Assembly (NCBI RefSeq): GCF_022012475.1 | Contig: NZ_JAKLWS010000038.1 | Coordinates: 1 to 39,200 of the forward strand | Length of the DNA stretch: 39,200 bases | DNA from: Rhodohalobacter sulfatireducens | GTDB taxonomy: Bacteria > Bacteroidota > Rhodothermia > Balneolales > Balneolaceae | Direction of reading: 5' to 3' | Shown: in pieces, positions 26,747 to 34,406 of the stretch | How the letters are laid out: each line of letters starts with the position of its first letter | Position numbering within the stretch: position 1 is the first letter of the stretch | The notes under the pieces: model-generated | The model's input: only the letters and a program-made list of their open reading frames with translations | What the model was told of the DNA's origin: nothing | Databases searched by the model: none | Made by a program: the position numbers and the translations under genes

Positions 26747-26786
26747 GCTTCAAAATTGATGAATGACTTTTAAGTAAGCCTTTTTT
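26745..26786 (+). terminator. Possible terminator of the small secreted protein gene
   Basis: AGGCTT (26745-26750, overlapping the stop codon) pairs with AAGCCT (26776-26781), followed by TTTTTT from 26781. The loop of 25 bases is long, which lowers confidence. Confidence 0.4.
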
Positions 26787-26948
26787 GATGATTGATTGCT
26801 AAAAGAATTATCGCACATTCTTCATTAAAGAAGCTTTTTGTAAACATGCGGATATGACTGTGCCTCACCAATTCAAGAAATCATCTTTATTGTATTCACA
26901 TATTTATATAATCGCTTGTATTCCCTTTCTATTATCTATTCGTAAAAA

Positions 26949-28076
26949 TTATCCTGCAGTTTTCTTATATCGATTAATCGCCACACCATAAAACAGTCCT
27001 CCCATTCCAATCAGGACAAAAACCATATGTTGAATCTCCTGCCAGCCGGCTCCTTTCAGCAGAACCATTCGCATCATTTTGATGAACCATGCTACGGGAT
27101 TTGCAAGTGTTAGGTCCTGCGCCCAAACCGGCATACTTTCAATAGGTGTGAAGAGTCCACCCATCAAAATAAATACCACCATAATAAACCATGCAATAAA
27201 CATCGCCTGTTGTTGGGTACTTGTTACGGTTGAGATAAAGAGCCCCAGTGCCTGTATCACAATCAGGTAAATACCTGACACAATTAAGATGAGAGTCAGG
27301 CTTCCCAGGAATGGGATATTAAATCCATAACGAGCCAGGGCTAAGCCGATCACTAAATCAACCATTCCGATAATCCAAAACGGTACAATTTTCCCGGTTA
27401 TAAAATGGCTTTTCTTGATTGGGGTTACATTCAGTTGCTCAATCGTGCCGATTTCTTGCTCACGTACGATATTCATGCCAGACAGGAACAGGCCAATCAT
27501 CGACACCAGCACAACCAAAATTCCGGGCACCATGTAGGTAATGTAATCCAGGTCCGGGTTATACCAGTTGACGGGAATCAACTCAATTCGACTCAATTGA
27601 GGTGCTTTTTTTGACGAGATGAGTTGAACTTCCCGTATATGATTCTGATTGAAATCCCGTATGATAGAGGAACCGTATGACTGAATCATTCCGGCTTTCG
27701 TGCCATCCACGGCATCAATCAGCATTTGAACGGAAACCGAATTTCCCTGGCTGTAATCCCGACTAAAGTTCTCCGGAATCGTCAATACCATATTTACATT
27801 CCCGGCCTTCAACTCCTCAAGGGCTTCATCTGTATCAAATGTTTTATGTTCAAGGCTGAAATATCCCGTGGCCTGGAACTGGGCTGATAGTTCCCGGGAA
27901 AGTGAGGACTGATCGTAATCTATAAGTGCAAATGACGCTTCTTTCAACTCATACGTAGCTGCAAATGACAATACCAATAGCTGTACAATGGGCATCACAA
28001 ACAATATCGGCAGCATCGCCCTGTTCCGAAAAATCTGAAGAAACTCTTTTTGCAGTATAAATTGAATGGTTTTCAT
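26949..28076 (-). CDS. ABC-2 type exporter permease (YbhR/YbhS-like), distal
   Basis: A 375-aa ABC-2 permease. One N-terminal helix (MLPILFVMPIVQLLVLSFAA) is followed by a periplasmic domain of about 130 residues, then five helices at about 175-375. The pattern NIVREQEIGTIEQLNVTPIK just after the second helix is the family's conserved cytoplasmic coupling segment. It pairs with the preceding permease to form the membrane channel of the exporter. Its ATG overlaps the stop of that gene by four bases (ATGA), showing translational coupling. It is the last gene of the operon; no terminator was seen after it. In E. coli the counterparts are the YbhS/YbhR proteins; the substrate here is unknown. Confidence 0.9.
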   Translation of the reverse strand: MKTIQFILQKEFLQIFRNRAMLPILFVMPIVQLLVLSFAATYELKEASFALIDYDQSSLSRELSAQFQATGYFSLEHKTFDTDEALEELKAGNVNMVLTIPENFSRDYSQGNSVSVQMLIDAVDGTKAGMIQSYGSSIIRDFNQNHIREVQLISSKKAPQLSRIELIPVNWYNPDLDYITYMVPGILVVLVSMIGLFLSGMNIVREQEIGTIEQLNVTPIKKSHFITGKIVPFWIIGMVDLVIGLALARYGFNIPFLGSLTLILIVSGIYLIVIQALGLFISTVTSTQQQAMFIAWFIMVVFILMGGLFTPIESMPVWAQDLTLANPVAWFIKMMRMVLLKGAGWQEIQHMVFVLIGMGGLFYGVAINRYKKTAG

Positions 28077-29182
28077 TGCAGCCTCACGTTAAATCGTTTC
28101 ATACTTAACCCCATAAAAAGAAGTGTAATAACCACCAGGATTGCCGTTTGAAACCAAAGAACCGAAATTCCTCCTCCCTTCAGCATGATGCTCCTAACTA
28201 TTTCTAAAAACCATTTTGCAGGTATAATGTGACTAATCCACTGCAAGACTTGGGGCATACTTGAGATCGGGAAGATAAACCCGGAAAGTAATACGGTTGG
28301 CAGTAAGAGACCGGCCAGCGAGACCATCATCGCCGTTTGCTGATTGTTGGCCACGGCTGAGATAAATACTCCGAGAGAAAGTGCAGTCAGAATGAACAGG
28401 ATTGACTCTGCGAAAAAGAGTATGAACGAACCCTCGAATGGCACTTCAAATACAAAGATTGCCAAAAGAAGAATCGTAAATACATTTACTAGTGATAAAA
28501 CCAGGTACGGCAATACCTTACCAATAATTATTTGATAAGGTTTTAATGGGGAAACCAACAGAATTTCCATGTTCCCCATCTCTTTTTCCCGAGTGATGGA
28601 AATGGAAGTCATTAAAGCGGATATCAACATAAGTATCACTGCAATTAACCCCGGCACAAACAAATTCACACTTCTCAATTCGGGATTGTACATCATTCGA
28701 ATTTCAGGTGAGAGGCCCGCTTGCTCGATTGAAATTTCAGGATTCAAATCATCACTAAAATCCTGGACAATGCTAGAAGTATATGCTTGAAGAAGCCTTG
28801 CGAGATTGGGATCGGTGGCATCTGTGACCATCTGAATTTTCGCTGATGAATGCCGAACCATTTTTTGTTCAAAATTATTTTCAAAAATGAGTACAGCTTT
28901 TACATTGCCTTTCTGAAACAGTGGTTCAACTTCATTATAAGCCTGAAGATAGTGAGTGATGTCGAATGAAGGATTCGACTCGATTTTTTGGATTAACTCC
29001 GCCGTCATACTGTCTTTTGAGAGATCCAGAACTGCTACCTCAGCACTTTGGATCTCATTTCGAATCGCAAATCCAAACAGAATCATCATAATCACCGGCA
29101 TCCCAAAAAGCACCAAAAGCGTACGCTTATCCCGATAGATCTGCTTGAACTCTTTTTTTACAAATCCTTTAAATGCGTTCAT
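28073..29182 (-). CDS. ABC-2 type exporter permease (YbhS/YbhR-like), proximal
   Basis: A 369-aa ABC-2 permease with the same plan as its neighbour: first helix at about 22-42, a periplasmic domain, and a helical bundle from about residue 170. The coupling segment TREKEMGNMEILLVSPLKPY is conserved. Together with the distal permease it should form a heterodimer served by two different ABC ATPases. It begins 55 bp after the ATPase gene, a gap that contains a hairpin repeat, and overlaps the next permease by four bases. Confidence 0.9.
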   Translation of the reverse strand: MNAFKGFVKKEFKQIYRDKRTLLVLFGMPVIMMILFGFAIRNEIQSAEVAVLDLSKDSMTAELIQKIESNPSFDITHYLQAYNEVEPLFQKGNVKAVLIFENNFEQKMVRHSSAKIQMVTDATDPNLARLLQAYTSSIVQDFSDDLNPEISIEQAGLSPEIRMMYNPELRSVNLFVPGLIAVILMLISALMTSISITREKEMGNMEILLVSPLKPYQIIIGKVLPYLVLSLVNVFTILLLAIFVFEVPFEGSFILFFAESILFILTALSLGVFISAVANNQQTAMMVSLAGLLLPTVLLSGFIFPISSMPQVLQWISHIIPAKWFLEIVRSIMLKGGGISVLWFQTAILVVITLLFMGLSMKRFNVRLQ

Positions 29183-29206
29183 TGCTCGAAACTATTTGTT
29201 AATTCT

Positions 29207-29239
29207 TTCAGGAGAATCCCCCTTCGAATGGGGGAAATC
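29207..29239. repeat. Hairpin repeat unit 1 inside the exporter operon
   Basis: CCCCC (29218-29222) and GGGGG (29230-29234) flank TTCGAAT, in the frame TTCAGG...TCCCCCTT.GAA..GGGGGAAATC. The same layout recurs at 30929-30959. It lies between ATPase 2 and the first permease and touches the ATPase stop codon. Confidence 0.55.
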
Positions 29240-29981
29240 ATCCATCACTATTCTCAGCACCTCGTGCTAACTCAATAAATACCTCTTCGATAGATTTTGC
29301 TGAGAAAGATCTCTTTAACTCAACCGGTGAATCCAGTGCTTCGATTTTGCCATCGACCATGATCGAAACCCGATCGCAATATTCAGCCTCATCCATATAA
29401 TGAGTGGTTACAAATACAGTAACTCCATCCTCAGATGCTTTGTAGATCATTTCCCAAAACTGTCTTCTTGTGATTGGATCGACTCCACCGGTCGGTTCAT
29501 CCAAAAAAACAATTTTTGGTTCGTGCAAAAGAGCGATTGAGAATGCTAATTTTTGTTTCCACCCCAGCGGAAGTGATCCCACACGACTGTCTATTTCATC
29601 TTTCAAATCCACTTTCTCAAGTATTTCATCGTATTTGCTTCGCAATATGTGTCGAGACAACCCATACACACCACCGTAGAAACGGATATTTTCTTTAACT
29701 GTCAGGTCATCATAGAGCGAAAATCGTTGACTCATATACCCGATCTTTTTCTTAATAGCTTCAGATTCTGAATGAATATCATGGCCTGCGACAGATCCCT
29801 CCCCGGATGTGGGTGAAAGAAGTCCCGTAAGCATCTTAATGGCCGTCGTCTTTCCTGCCCCATTGGCTCCGAGGAAACCAAAGATCTCCCCTCGCCGGAC
29901 ATCAAATGAAATCTGATTGACCGCTGTAAAATCACCGAATTTTTTTGTTAGATCCCTCGTTTGAATGGCAACCTCAGGCAT
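29238..29981 (-). CDS. ABC transporter ATPase 2 of the exporter (YbhF C-half-like)
   Basis: A 247-aa ABC ATPase. Walker A GANGAGKTT, Q-loop YMSQRFSLYDDLTV, Walker B VFLDEPTGGVDP, and H-loop TTHYMDEAEYCDR are intact. The signature motif is degenerate: LPLGWKQKL in place of LSGGQ. This is the pattern I recall for the second half of E. coli YbhF, where two ATPase halves are fused; here they are separate genes overlapping by eight bases. A heterodimer with one canonical and one degenerate signature site would be expected. It drives export through the two downstream permeases. Confidence 0.92.
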   Translation of the reverse strand: MPEVAIQTRDLTKKFGDFTAVNQISFDVRRGEIFGFLGANGAGKTTAIKMLTGLLSPTSGEGSVAGHDIHSESEAIKKKIGYMSQRFSLYDDLTVKENIRFYGGVYGLSRHILRSKYDEILEKVDLKDEIDSRVGSLPLGWKQKLAFSIALLHEPKIVFLDEPTGGVDPITRRQFWEMIYKASEDGVTVFVTTHYMDEAEYCDRVSIMVDGKIEALDSPVELKRSFSAKSIEEVFIELARGAENSDG

Positions 29982-30900
29982 GGCTCTCCTCCTGTTGCAT
30001 CAATTCCATAAATGTATCTTCGATGTTTGAATCAATTTTTTTAATTTCTGCATCCTCAACACCATGGGTGCTCAAATAACGTAAAATATCGTCAGTATCA
30101 GGATCATTTCTATGGTCCGCATAGTGAACAGATTCACCAAACGGTTGTACTGATTTCACATACTGATATTCACGCAACACTTGAATCAATTGGAACCGGT
30201 GCTTCGACCTAATTCCGTACAGAGTAGACGAAAATGATTGTGCAACTTCATCGGGTGTACTGATCTTAAGTATCTTTCCATTCTGCATCAGGGCAACACG
30301 GTCGCATTGATCGGCCTCATCCATATAGGGTGTGGATGCCAAAATTGTGATTCCCTGGTGTTTGAGAAGGTGAAGCATCTCCCAAAACTCTTTTCTTGAG
30401 ACAGCATCTACGCCGGTTGTAGGTTCATCCAGAATGAGTAATTCCGGTTTATGGATCAGTGCACAACTGAGGGCCAGTTTCTGTTTCATTCCGCCCGAAA
30501 GCGCTCCTGCCAATCGATTTTTAAAAGGCTCTAACTGCTGATAAATGGGTTTTACGAGATCGTAATTCTCTTCAAGAGTAGTTCCAAAAACCGATGCAAA
30601 AAATCGGATGTTTTCCTCCACGCTCAGATCCTGGTAAAGCGAAAATCGGCCCGGCATATAACCAAGAATTGGCCGAATTTCTCGGTAATTCTCTACTACG
30701 TCCATACCAAGGACCTTAGCTTCTCCTGAATCCGGTACAAGCAAAGTGGTGAGTATTCTGAATAAAGTGGTTTTCCCGGCTCCATCAGGGCCAATCAGTC
30801 CGAACAGTTCTCCTTTTTCAACCTCAAATGAGATCTCCTTCAGAGCTTTTACATCTTCATAAGATTTGCTGACTTCTGATATTTCTACAACGTTATTCAT
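29974..30900 (-). CDS. ABC transporter ATPase 1 of the exporter (YbhF N-half-like)
   Basis: A 308-aa ABC ATPase with a canonical set of motifs: Walker A GPDGAGKTT, Q-loop YMPGRFSLYQDLSV, signature LSGGMKQKL, Walker B LLILDEPTTGVD, and a Ser-containing switch (STPYMDEADQCDR) where the H-loop His is normally found. About 75 extra C-terminal residues form an accessory domain (FQLIQVLREYQYVKSVQPFG). The missing switch His is noteworthy because ATPase 2 keeps His while losing the signature, so the two proteins appear complementary. Confidence 0.92.
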   Translation of the reverse strand: MNNVVEISEVSKSYEDVKALKEISFEVEKGELFGLIGPDGAGKTTLFRILTTLLVPDSGEAKVLGMDVVENYREIRPILGYMPGRFSLYQDLSVEENIRFFASVFGTTLEENYDLVKPIYQQLEPFKNRLAGALSGGMKQKLALSCALIHKPELLILDEPTTGVDAVSRKEFWEMLHLLKHQGITILASTPYMDEADQCDRVALMQNGKILKISTPDEVAQSFSSTLYGIRSKHRFQLIQVLREYQYVKSVQPFGESVHYADHRNDPDTDDILRYLSTHGVEDAEIKKIDSNIEDTFMELMQQEESHA

Positions 30901-30928
30901 TTATTTCTAATTTTAAAATTATCACGTC

Positions 30929-30959
30929 TTCAGGGGTTCCCCCTTTGAAGAGGGAAATC
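30929..30959. repeat. Hairpin repeat unit 2 inside the exporter operon
   Basis: TTCAGGGGTTCCCCCTTTGA followed by AGAGGGAAATC, the same layout as 29207-29239. It lies between the 35-aa gene and ATPase 1. Confidence 0.5.
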
Positions 30960-30965
30960 TTCATT

Positions 30966-31073
30966 TCACTCACTTTGGTAAGTCTTTTCCAATTCATCAA
31001 CCGTTTCTCTCACAAAATCTTCAATCGCCTGATCAATTTGTTGCATTATCTTTTTGAAAGTTGTCCAGTTCAT
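30966..31073 (-). CDS. 35-aa microprotein in the exporter operon
   Basis: The 197-bp gap between the HlyD-like gene and ATPase 1 holds an ATG frame of 35 codons ending in TGA: MNWTTFKKIMQQIDQAIEDF and then a VRETVDELEKTYQSE tail. A perfect AGGAGA Shine-Dalgarno lies five bases before the ATG, one of the best in the window, and the start is 24 bp after the adaptor's stop. The peptide is a probable amphipathic helix with a charged C-terminal half and no membrane segment. No family is recognised. Position and ribosome binding site argue for a real gene, perhaps a small accessory or regulatory subunit of the exporter. Confidence 0.6.
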   Translation of the reverse strand: MNWTTFKKIMQQIDQAIEDFVRETVDELEKTYQSE

Positions 31074-31078
31074 TTGAG

Positions 31079-31084
31079 TCTCCT
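31079..31084 (-). promoter_or_regulatory. Ribosome binding site of the 35-aa gene
   Basis: AGGAGA on the minus strand, five bases upstream of the ATG at 31073. It is the main evidence that the short frame is translated. Confidence 0.7.
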
Positions 31085-31097
31085 ATGTATTTAATTC

Positions 31098-32012
31098 CTA
31101 TTCATTTTCAGATGCATCCGATTCAAATCTGACCTCACCGGGCATGCCGATTTTTAATTTACCGTCCGGGTTATCTACTCGAACTTTTACGGCATACACC
31201 TGGGTGACCCGCTCCTGTTTGGTTTGAATCATTCGGGGAGTGAATTCCGCTTCGGATGCAATCCAGCTTACGCGTCCTCGGGTATTTTGGTTATCCGCTT
31301 TATTCTCATCGAATATCACATCAACGGTTTCACCTAGTTGAATGGCCGGCAGTTGCGCACCGGATATGTAGACACGCAGAACCATCACATCGAGATTGGC
31401 GATGCTGTATAAAGGCTTTCCCTGTGAAATCAGTTCATGCTCCTCCGCAAATTTATTCAACACCGTTCCGCTGACAGGATTTGTGATACTCGCTCTTTCA
31501 ATTTGATCGTTGATTTGAGCAATCTTTGTTCCCATTCGTCTCACTTCTGCTGAAACCGAACCCTTCCCCACTTCCACTGATTCAATCTGCCTTTCTAATG
31601 TCTGAACGCGCCCCTCCGCAGAATCAAGTTGCTGTTGTGTGGCTGCATTATCCTCTTGTAGCGATTCAAAACGGCTCAACTCTTTCCTTGCTGTCTCTAA
31701 TTGCGATTCAAATACAGCCTTCTGCGCATTCAGTTTATCAATATTCGTCCGAATGGCTTCGATAGATGCATTGACCTCTTCTTTCTGAAGATGGAGCTGA
31801 GTCGTATCAATAAGCGCTACATGTTCCCCCTCCTCAAATCTCTGCCCTTCTTCAAGGTCAAAATTGAGAAGACGTCCGTTTGTTTCAGATGAGATCACTA
31901 CTTCATCCGCCTCAAACTGACCAAATGCATCTGAGCCATTTTCACTCGAGCAGGAAGCTGTTACCAATAACCCTAAAAGTATGATCGGCCATTTTATTCT
32001 TTCCATGTCCAT
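31098..32012 (-). CDS. HlyD/YbhG-like periplasmic adaptor lipoprotein
   Basis: A 304-aa membrane-fusion protein. It begins with a lipoprotein signal ending LLVTASC (Cys21), so it is anchored by lipid rather than by a helix. A split biotinyl-lipoyl domain (ISSETNGRLLNFDLEEGQRF ... ASITNPVSGTVLNKFAEEHE) flanks an alpha-helical hairpin (about 75-165) rich in Glu, Gln and Lys, followed by a beta-barrel (LRVYISGAQLPAIQLGETV) and a C-terminal domain ending in KIGMPGEVRFES. It bridges the inner-membrane ABC complex and the TolC-like channel. Its start overlaps the channel gene by 19 bp. Confidence 0.92.
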   Translation of the reverse strand: MDMERIKWPIILLGLLVTASCSSENGSDAFGQFEADEVVISSETNGRLLNFDLEEGQRFEEGEHVALIDTTQLHLQKEEVNASIEAIRTNIDKLNAQKAVFESQLETARKELSRFESLQEDNAATQQQLDSAEGRVQTLERQIESVEVGKGSVSAEVRRMGTKIAQINDQIERASITNPVSGTVLNKFAEEHELISQGKPLYSIANLDVMVLRVYISGAQLPAIQLGETVDVIFDENKADNQNTRGRVSWIASEAEFTPRMIQTKQERVTQVYAVKVRVDNPDGKLKIGMPGEVRFESDASENE

Positions 32013-33280
32013 CCTTGTTCTGTTTCGTAGTTAATAATTGCCTGTACTCTCTGAATTTTTCGCAACTCAAGTTGTAGCTGAGCCCGTACAAATTCATTCA
32101 ATTCTCTGATATACTCCGTTACTGTTGCACTCCCCTCTTCAACAAGATTTCTCTTTTCCTCAGCCACTTGATTCCGCAGTTCCACAATCTCTGCATCCCG
32201 CTCAATTTGTTCTTCGAGTCCCATAATTTCCTGGTTGAGTCGGCGCAACGCAGCATTCTGTTGCCGTTCAAAAAGTGTACGATCTTCCGTGATATTCTTT
32301 TGCTGCAAATGAAGTACGTCCGTTTTTATGGATGCATTCCGTGCCGTTTTCAGGCTCCACCTGGCCTGTATTCCTACAATCCAGTTGAACTGGAGGTCAT
32401 CCTCAAACAGGTTGAATCCGGGTCTCCCATAAAACGGTCGGGCAAACAGAGAGACTTGCGGAAGTTTGCCGGCATTTGCCAGGTCTTTCTGAGTTTCGAA
32501 CAACTCACCCCTGGCAGCTAATAGATCCAATTCCGGCCGGTTTGTCATCGGGCCCGGCTTTCGCCAATGTTCTTTCTCCGGCAAAATCAATGTGGGTACC
32601 ATAGGTGTTTCGCCACCCAATATTTCATTGAGCGCTTCATATCCCGCTATAATATCGTGACCTATTTTTGTGAGTTGCTGTTCTCTGTTCAATATTTCAG
32701 CACGAAGTGTGGCTTCATTCCCCGGTAATAACACTCCATTTTCAACCTGGCTTTGGACTATTTCAAGCTGTTCTTCCATATCCGAAATCGCTAAACTGAT
32801 AATCTCTCTCTGTTTCTGGAGAATCATGATTCCAAAATAGATGCGGTCTACTTGCTCTTTTAGTTTCAGCAGATCCGATTTCAGTGAGGCTTCTGTAATA
32901 TCCCCGGACTCATCCTCCAGTTGTTTTGAAGCCCGAGTCCTGCCGCCATCAAAAATTGGCTGGGTAACATTGACCGACAGATTATAGTGATCTTTACTGA
33001 AGTTGGGAATATCAAAGCCGGGGGATTCAAAGGGGAACTCTACAACTTCGGATTGGTAGCTCGCACTTGCGTTCAGTTCAAAATCCGGGTACCAGCCAGA
33101 TTTGGCGATTCGTTCATTCAAATCCGTTATCTGTCGGCTCGTCCTGATTTTATCCGTAACCGGATTCTCCGTGTATAAGATTTCGTAGACATCCGCCAGG
33201 CTTAACGTGTCTCGTGGTGATTGTGCATATAGCTGCGTACCGATCAACAGAGGAGCGATAAATATCATAAACCTTTTCAT
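31994..33280 (-). CDS. TolC-like outer membrane efflux channel
   Basis: A 428-aa outer-membrane efflux protein (OEP family). Signal peptide MKRFMIFIAPLLIGTQLYAQ. Two internal repeats of long heptad-rich helices follow, each started by a strand-like segment such as FELNASASYQSEV, with the family motif LNVTQPIFDGGRTRA near residue 98. The length is typical. As a trimer it would span the outer membrane and the periplasm. Its ATG overlaps the TetR stop by four bases, and its 3' end overlaps the adaptor gene. Confidence 0.92.
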   Translation of the reverse strand: MKRFMIFIAPLLIGTQLYAQSPRDTLSLADVYEILYTENPVTDKIRTSRQITDLNERIAKSGWYPDFELNASASYQSEVVEFPFESPGFDIPNFSKDHYNLSVNVTQPIFDGGRTRASKQLEDESGDITEASLKSDLLKLKEQVDRIYFGIMILQKQREIISLAISDMEEQLEIVQSQVENGVLLPGNEATLRAEILNREQQLTKIGHDIIAGYEALNEILGGETPMVPTLILPEKEHWRKPGPMTNRPELDLLAARGELFETQKDLANAGKLPQVSLFARPFYGRPGFNLFEDDLQFNWIVGIQARWSLKTARNASIKTDVLHLQQKNITEDRTLFERQQNAALRRLNQEIMGLEEQIERDAEIVELRNQVAEEKRNLVEEGSATVTEYIRELNEFVRAQLQLELRKIQRVQAIINYETEQGWTWKE

Positions 33281-33882
33281 GTCTGCACCCCGCTGAATAT
33301 AACTTTGGGAATCAACTCCTTTCGTTCAGCCAGGAATGCATCGAAATCGTCATCATCTAAAGAAAAAAGAGTTTGGACAAGTGTTCGCGCAATTACCGGC
33401 ATCAGACACAGAGAGACGATGTTGATTAAAAAGTGTGTGGGTTTCATCGGCATAATCCTCCCCTTCTCTATTTCAGTTTCTAATTGTTCAGCAAATTCTT
33501 TTGGGATCCGGATATTCTGGGAGTTGATAAACTCTTTGAACCGCTTCGGATGCTGGTTCATCTCGTGAAGTACGAACGACGGCAGGTATGGATTCTTCCT
33601 GAAGGTGTTGTAATAGAACTCCACCACTTTTTTGACTTTAGCTTCCAACTCATCACCTGATGAGAGAATGGCAATGAGTTGTGGAAAAACTTTCTTCACG
33701 CTGGATTGGAACACTTCAAGAAAAAGTTTCTCCTTACTTCTGTAATAATAATGAAGCATCGACTTGTTAATATCGGCTTCATCTGCAATCTCCTGCATTC
33801 GCGCACCGGCAAATCCCTTCTCCTGGAATACCCTCTGGGCCGCTAAAAATATCTGTTCTTCTGTCTGTTTCTCTAAAGGCAT
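33277..33882 (-). CDS. TetR-family repressor of the exporter operon
   Basis: A 201-aa TetR regulator. The N-terminal helix-turn-helix is clear: EEQIFLAAQRVFQEKGFAGA, MQEIADEADINKSMLHYYYR, SKEKLFLEVF. The rest is the helical ligand-binding and dimer domain (about 60-201). It is the first gene of the exporter operon, overlapping tolC by four bases. An 18-bp palindrome covers the -35 box just upstream, so it probably represses its own transcription and the whole operon until an exported compound binds. The compound is unknown. Confidence 0.92.
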   Translation of the reverse strand: MPLEKQTEEQIFLAAQRVFQEKGFAGARMQEIADEADINKSMLHYYYRSKEKLFLEVFQSSVKKVFPQLIAILSSGDELEAKVKKVVEFYYNTFRKNPYLPSFVLHEMNQHPKRFKEFINSQNIRIPKEFAEQLETEIEKGRIMPMKPTHFLINIVSLCLMPVIARTLVQTLFSLDDDDFDAFLAERKELIPKVIFSGVQT

Positions 33883-33909
33883 ATCTGTTTGTATGATTAA
33901 ATCAGAAGT

Positions 33910-33951
33910 AATTTATAGTGATTAACCATTTTATTCAACCAAATGGTTGAA
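33910..33951 (-). promoter_or_regulatory. Predicted promoter and TetR operator of the exporter operon
   Basis: The palindrome TTCAACCA-AA-TGGTTGAA (33934-33951) has perfect 8-bp arms. On the minus strand TTGAAT (33938-33933), inside the palindrome, is followed after 17 bases by TAAATT (33915-33910). A repressor on the palindrome would block the -35 box. The TetR start is 27 bp downstream. Confidence 0.7.
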
Positions 33952-34406
33952 CTATATAGTTACACTGGACGGATACTGCATTATCCTATTAATTTTATTC
34001 TATTTAAGCCTGTTAAAGGTATGCTGATCTCTTATGGAAATAGATGATAAATAAAATATTTTCTCTCTTCCTGGTATATCTTTTGAGAATGCAGAACTTA
34101 AACCTGACCGGATATTTCAATTACGGATGGTAATTTCCATGGTGTGCCATTTAAGATTCAAAATGGTGAATTTCATATTTCATGACATACTCTAACTCTC
34201 TAATTATAATTTCTTTGACTTCATAAAACAGGTTGGCTTTAGAAATATAAACTAAGTATCCCATTGCCTTGCAACTACTTGTTTGTGAGTAATATCTCCA
34301 TATATCGTTAATAAATTGTGGTTTAAAATGGAGAAGATTACACGAAGATTTATTATATAATAGCTCAATAACCAAGACATCAAATAATTCCAGGGTAGTT
34401 TTATAA
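33952..34406. other. Divergent region between tetR and the hybrid sensor, possible minus-strand remnant
   Basis: The gap 33883-34406 holds the tetR promoter at its left edge. The minus strand is open from 34498 down to 34151 (115 codons) and part of it reads protein-like, e.g. KPQFINDIWRYYSQTSSC and KANLFYEVKEIIIRELEY. It overlaps the start of the sensor gene by about 90 bp on the opposite strand, and I know no homologue, so it may be a remnant or chance. No promoter for the sensor gene could be placed with confidence. Confidence 0.3.
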
